A stretch of 34,813 nt of DNA from the NCBI GenBank assembly GCA_030621515.1, contig JAUXHN010000022.1, forward strand, positions 1-34,813, given 5' to 3'. The translations under genes were made by a program, and so were the position numbers. Each line of letters opens with the position of its first letter. Position 1 is the stretch's first letter. Below the pieces are notes generated by a model. That model was not told the DNA's origin. It made no database searches and was given only the letters and a program-made list of their open reading frames with translations. The DNA is from Deltaproteobacteria bacterium (lineage in GTDB: Bacteria > Myxococcota_A > Polyangia > JAAYKL01). Positions 32,782-34,813 of this stretch are shown in pieces.

Positions 32782-33663
32782 TTGCGGCTGCGTGATCTCC
32801 ATCCGAAGCGGTTCTTCATAGAGTCATGGCGAGATGTCGACGTTGAGGCCACCGAGTATAGATCATCGTCCAGAAACAAGGGTGGCGATCTGCTGCGCGC
32901 CATCTACGTGTTTGCGGTGGTAGCGATCTCCCTGATCTTGATGGATGACGAATATTTTGGAGGGCAAGCAGCCTTTCTCGGGATACTCGATTTCATCGAC
33001 GACGCCAACAGCCCACAATCGAGCCCGTTTCTCTTTGCGCTTGTCGGCTGGTTGAAGCCCGACGACGGAACATCCATTTACAGCGCCATCATTCGGTCGG
33101 GCTATTTCGAACTCTGCAGCCTGGGGTACTGGGCGAGCTGGAGGGTGATCGGATTTTTGATCATTCCAGTCATAGCGGTCATCGCGCATCCGAAGATGAA
33201 GCTTGCGGAAAGCGGCCTGTCTTTCAAGGGATTCTCGAAACACGCGTGGGTTTACGGGGTCCTTTTCTTGCCGGTGTTGGCAATGGTTATAGTCCTTTCC
33301 TTCACCGATGAGTTCTCCACCTACTACCCGTTTTACTCGGAGGCGCATCTTTCCATCTTCAACTTCGTTGTGTGGGAGGCATTCTACATTGCCCAGTTCC
33401 TATCCCTGGAGTTCTTCTTCCGCGGGTTCATGATACAGCCGTTGCGCAGGACAATGGGATCGCCGGTAATTCTCGCGATGATGATTCCCTATGTCATGAT
33501 CCACTTCGGAAAACCTCTCCCCGAGTGCTTCGCCGCCATCATTGCCGGGGTTGTTCTGGGAACTCTTGCGCTGCGAACACGATCCATCTGGGCGGGTTTT
33601 CTCGTTCACGTCAGCGTCGCACTATCAATGGATGTCGCCGCCATATGGCAGACCAACTGGTAA
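32782..33663 (+). CDS. CPBP/Abi-family intramembrane protein
   Basis: TTG 32782 is used, with GGAGG (32767-32771) about 10 nt upstream. The gene lies 3 nt after the gltX stop and is probably co-transcribed with it. The 293-residue product begins with a basic amphipathic region and then has several membrane helices (about 41-60, 120-150, 165-185, 230-290). The CPBP/Rce1-like core is recognisable as SLEFFFRG (residues 208-215), MIHFGKP with His241, and HVSVALSMD with His276. The usual E-E-x3-R first motif has Leu209 in place of the first glutamate (Glu210 and Arg214 remain), and the HxxxN third motif ends in Ala. Protease activity is therefore uncertain. Family members include prenyl-protein proteases and bacteriocin-immunity proteins. 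Confidence 0.8.
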   Translation: MRLRDLHPKRFFIESWRDVDVEATEYRSSSRNKGGDLLRAIYVFAVVAISLILMDDEYFGGQAAFLGILDFIDDANSPQSSPFLFALVGWLKPDDGTSIYSAIIRSGYFELCSLGYWASWRVIGFLIIPVIAVIAHPKMKLAESGLSFKGFSKHAWVYGVLFLPVLAMVIVLSFTDEFSTYYPFYSEAHLSIFNFVVWEAFYIAQFLSLEFFFRGFMIQPLRRTMGSPVILAMMIPYVMIHFGKPLPECFAAIIAGVVLGTLALRTRSIWAGFLVHVSVALSMDVAAIWQTNW

Positions 33664-33706
33664 CTGGTGAGGCATGGCGTGGAAGGGTGGGGGCCGGGTC
33701 GCGAGA

Positions 33707-34813
33707 TTATCTCCCCGTTTTTCTGACACCTGTTTTCATGGGATCTCCCTCGTACCCCAGCGCCTTCCAATCCAGTCGACCTTTCTTGCTGTGACAAGCG
33801 CCACATTTTAGCGCACTGGACTTTGGAGCGACCTGGTGGTGTATCGGCCAGTACATCGCTGTCTCGATCCATTCCAGCGAGCCCGAGTACTTCAAGCCGG
33901 CTGCCTTCATGCCCAACACAGCCGATTTCTCCCAGTCGAAGGTCTTCCAGAAGCCGTCTTCACCAAAGAGCTTCGGCACGATCAGTTTTTTGAGTTTGAC
34001 GTCAAAGGGTTGCTTGCCGCGCATTACCTTGAACGGCGCGATCCTGGATCCCGAATCGGCGATACTACCCAGTTGCTTGTTGAGCACGAGCACATCCCCG
34101 GTCAACTCGATCTTCTTGCCCCTGGTGTAGGTATCCTGTGTTCCGTTGGACCATGCATACTCGGGGATAAGTTCTTTGCCCCATTTGAAGGTTCCCTTCT
34201 TCTTCGACCAGAGCGACATGCCGTACTTATCCTTCTCGCTTTTCAGATCCGCTCCCGCAGTGGACCAATCCCACCATGTCTTTGTCGGTATTTCTCTCGC
34301 GAAGAGCGGGATATGACATGTTTCACAGGCCACGGCCGCCAGGTGCAAGTCGATCTTCTTGTTCTTGTGATCTACTTCCTTGTGGCATTCCAGGCAGGTG
34401 AAGTGGCTGTCACTTTCGCCCATCGGCGCCGTGGCGTACAGCGAGCCTCTGATTTCATGCTTCTGTGCCGTGTGACAGTCCGCACAGGTGAAATCGTTGC
34501 CACCCATATGCACATCCAGATCCTCGGAGGGTTTGATCAAGCTGGAGTCCAGATCGCCGTGTTTGACGCCGTCCCCTCCGCCGCCATAGAAGTGGCACGT
34601 TCCACAGTTGCGACTGGTTGTCTTGCCGACGTTCTGCGCGATCTTGGTGTAATCGGGGGGGAGGAATTTCTTGCCCATGAAAGCCTTCTCCTCGACAGAT
34701 GGATACCCCGCGCCGGTGGGGAACTTCTCGTAGGTCCCTGTACGGTCGTGGCAAACGAGACAATCGATATTCTCCACGCTGGTGAAATCGAACTTTGCAT
34801 CCTTCCAACCGTA
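33707..34813 (-). CDS. Octaheme tetrathionate reductase-like cytochrome c (partial)
   Basis: This is a partial gene: it runs off the right edge in frame, so the N-terminus and signal peptide are missing. The 368 visible residues carry six CxxCH haem sites in order: CLVCH, CGTCH, CADCH, CLECH, CETCH and CGACH. They also carry His-rich spacers such as VDHKNKKIDLHLAAVACETC and MYWPIHHQVAPKSSALKC. The spacing and the WDWSTAGAD, EYAWSNG and FKVMRGKQPFDVKL segments match the octaheme tetrathionate reductase (OTR) family. In the characterised Shewanella enzyme these periplasmic proteins reduce tetrathionate, nitrite or hydroxylamine at a Lys-ligated haem. The two missing haems are expected just beyond the window. 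It is convergent with the CPBP gene. The exact substrate cannot be read from the sequence. Confidence 0.88.
   Translation of the reverse strand, partial: YGWKDAKFDFTSVENIDCLVCHDRTGTYEKFPTGAGYPSVEEKAFMGKKFLPPDYTKIAQNVGKTTSRNCGTCHFYGGGGDGVKHGDLDSSLIKPSEDLDVHMGGNDFTCADCHTAQKHEIRGSLYATAPMGESDSHFTCLECHKEVDHKNKKIDLHLAAVACETCHIPLFAREIPTKTWWDWSTAGADLKSEKDKYGMSLWSKKKGTFKWGKELIPEYAWSNGTQDTYTRGKKIELTGDVLVLNKQLGSIADSGSRIAPFKVMRGKQPFDVKLKKLIVPKLFGEDGFWKTFDWEKSAVLGMKAAGLKYSGSLEWIETAMYWPIHHQVAPKSSALKCGACHSKKGRLDWKALGYEGDPMKTGVRKTGR

Noticed and set aside
1-34813. tRNA, rRNA, CRISPR, IS or prophage features
   Set aside because: No cloverleaf, repeat-spacer array, transposase or phage structural gene was recognisable on either strand.

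Overview
The window looks like a chromosomal contig from an uncultured Gram-negative of the deltaproteobacterial/Myxococcota type. The grounds are lineage-style and not phylogenetic: many lipoproteins and outer-membrane proteins, an Asp/Thr-repeat linker behind a lipobox, a large TPR-bearing Ser/Thr kinase with a second degenerate kinase domain, an REC-histidine kinase hybrid, a MshEN protein and an octaheme-type cytochrome c. GC content is fairly high except for a visibly A/T-richer patch at about 490-1560. No tRNA, rRNA, CRISPR array, IS element or replication origin was seen.

Layout. (1) 1-2513 is a decayed accessory patch. It holds the C-terminal fragment of an endonuclease/exonuclease/phosphatase protein, an N-terminal DUF262 (GmrSD-type) fragment abutting a Schlafen-AlbA_2 domain fragment in another frame, a run of GC-rich hairpins, and an apparently intact MntA/HepT (MNT/HEPN) toxin-antitoxin pair. 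(2) 2687-5173 encodes three exported proteins: a Cys-containing lipoprotein, a HEAT-like repeat protein and an OmpA-type peptidoglycan-binding lipoprotein. (3) 5174-9409 holds a flavodoxin-fold/SCP2 fusion (minus strand), a YkuD L,D-transpeptidase and a metallophosphatase lipoprotein. (4) 9616-12382 holds a beta-propeller lipoprotein, possibly with a leader ORF, and a Cys-rich lipoprotein. (5) 12379-17292: ddl (minus) is divergent from a translationally coupled pair, a HARE-HTH/Mrr-like protein followed by a pseudokinase-kinase-TPR membrane protein. (6) 17312-19995: a GT-C-like membrane protein and an REC-histidine kinase hybrid, divergent. (7) 20020-26770 (all minus): a membrane gluzincin protease, a stand-alone MshEN protein, metH and a rho-independent terminator. 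(8) 26847-31314 (plus): a FadL-like barrel, a small Lys-rich secreted protein, and a barrel/CarbReg/OmpA protein. (9) 31393-33663: gltX and a CPBP-family membrane protein in an operon. (10) 33707 to the right edge: part of an octaheme tetrathionate reductase-like cytochrome on the minus strand.

Functionally the window mixes housekeeping genes (ddl, metH, gltX) with an extensive cell-envelope programme: peptidoglycan cross-linking, OmpA-type anchoring, outer-membrane barrels and lipoproteins. The most interesting unexplained pieces are the coupled HARE/Mrr-like plus pseudokinase-kinase operon, the collapsed DUF262-AlbA_2 locus, the flavodoxin-SCP2 fusion, the MshEN protein upstream of metH, and a GluRS whose KMSKS region is shortened.
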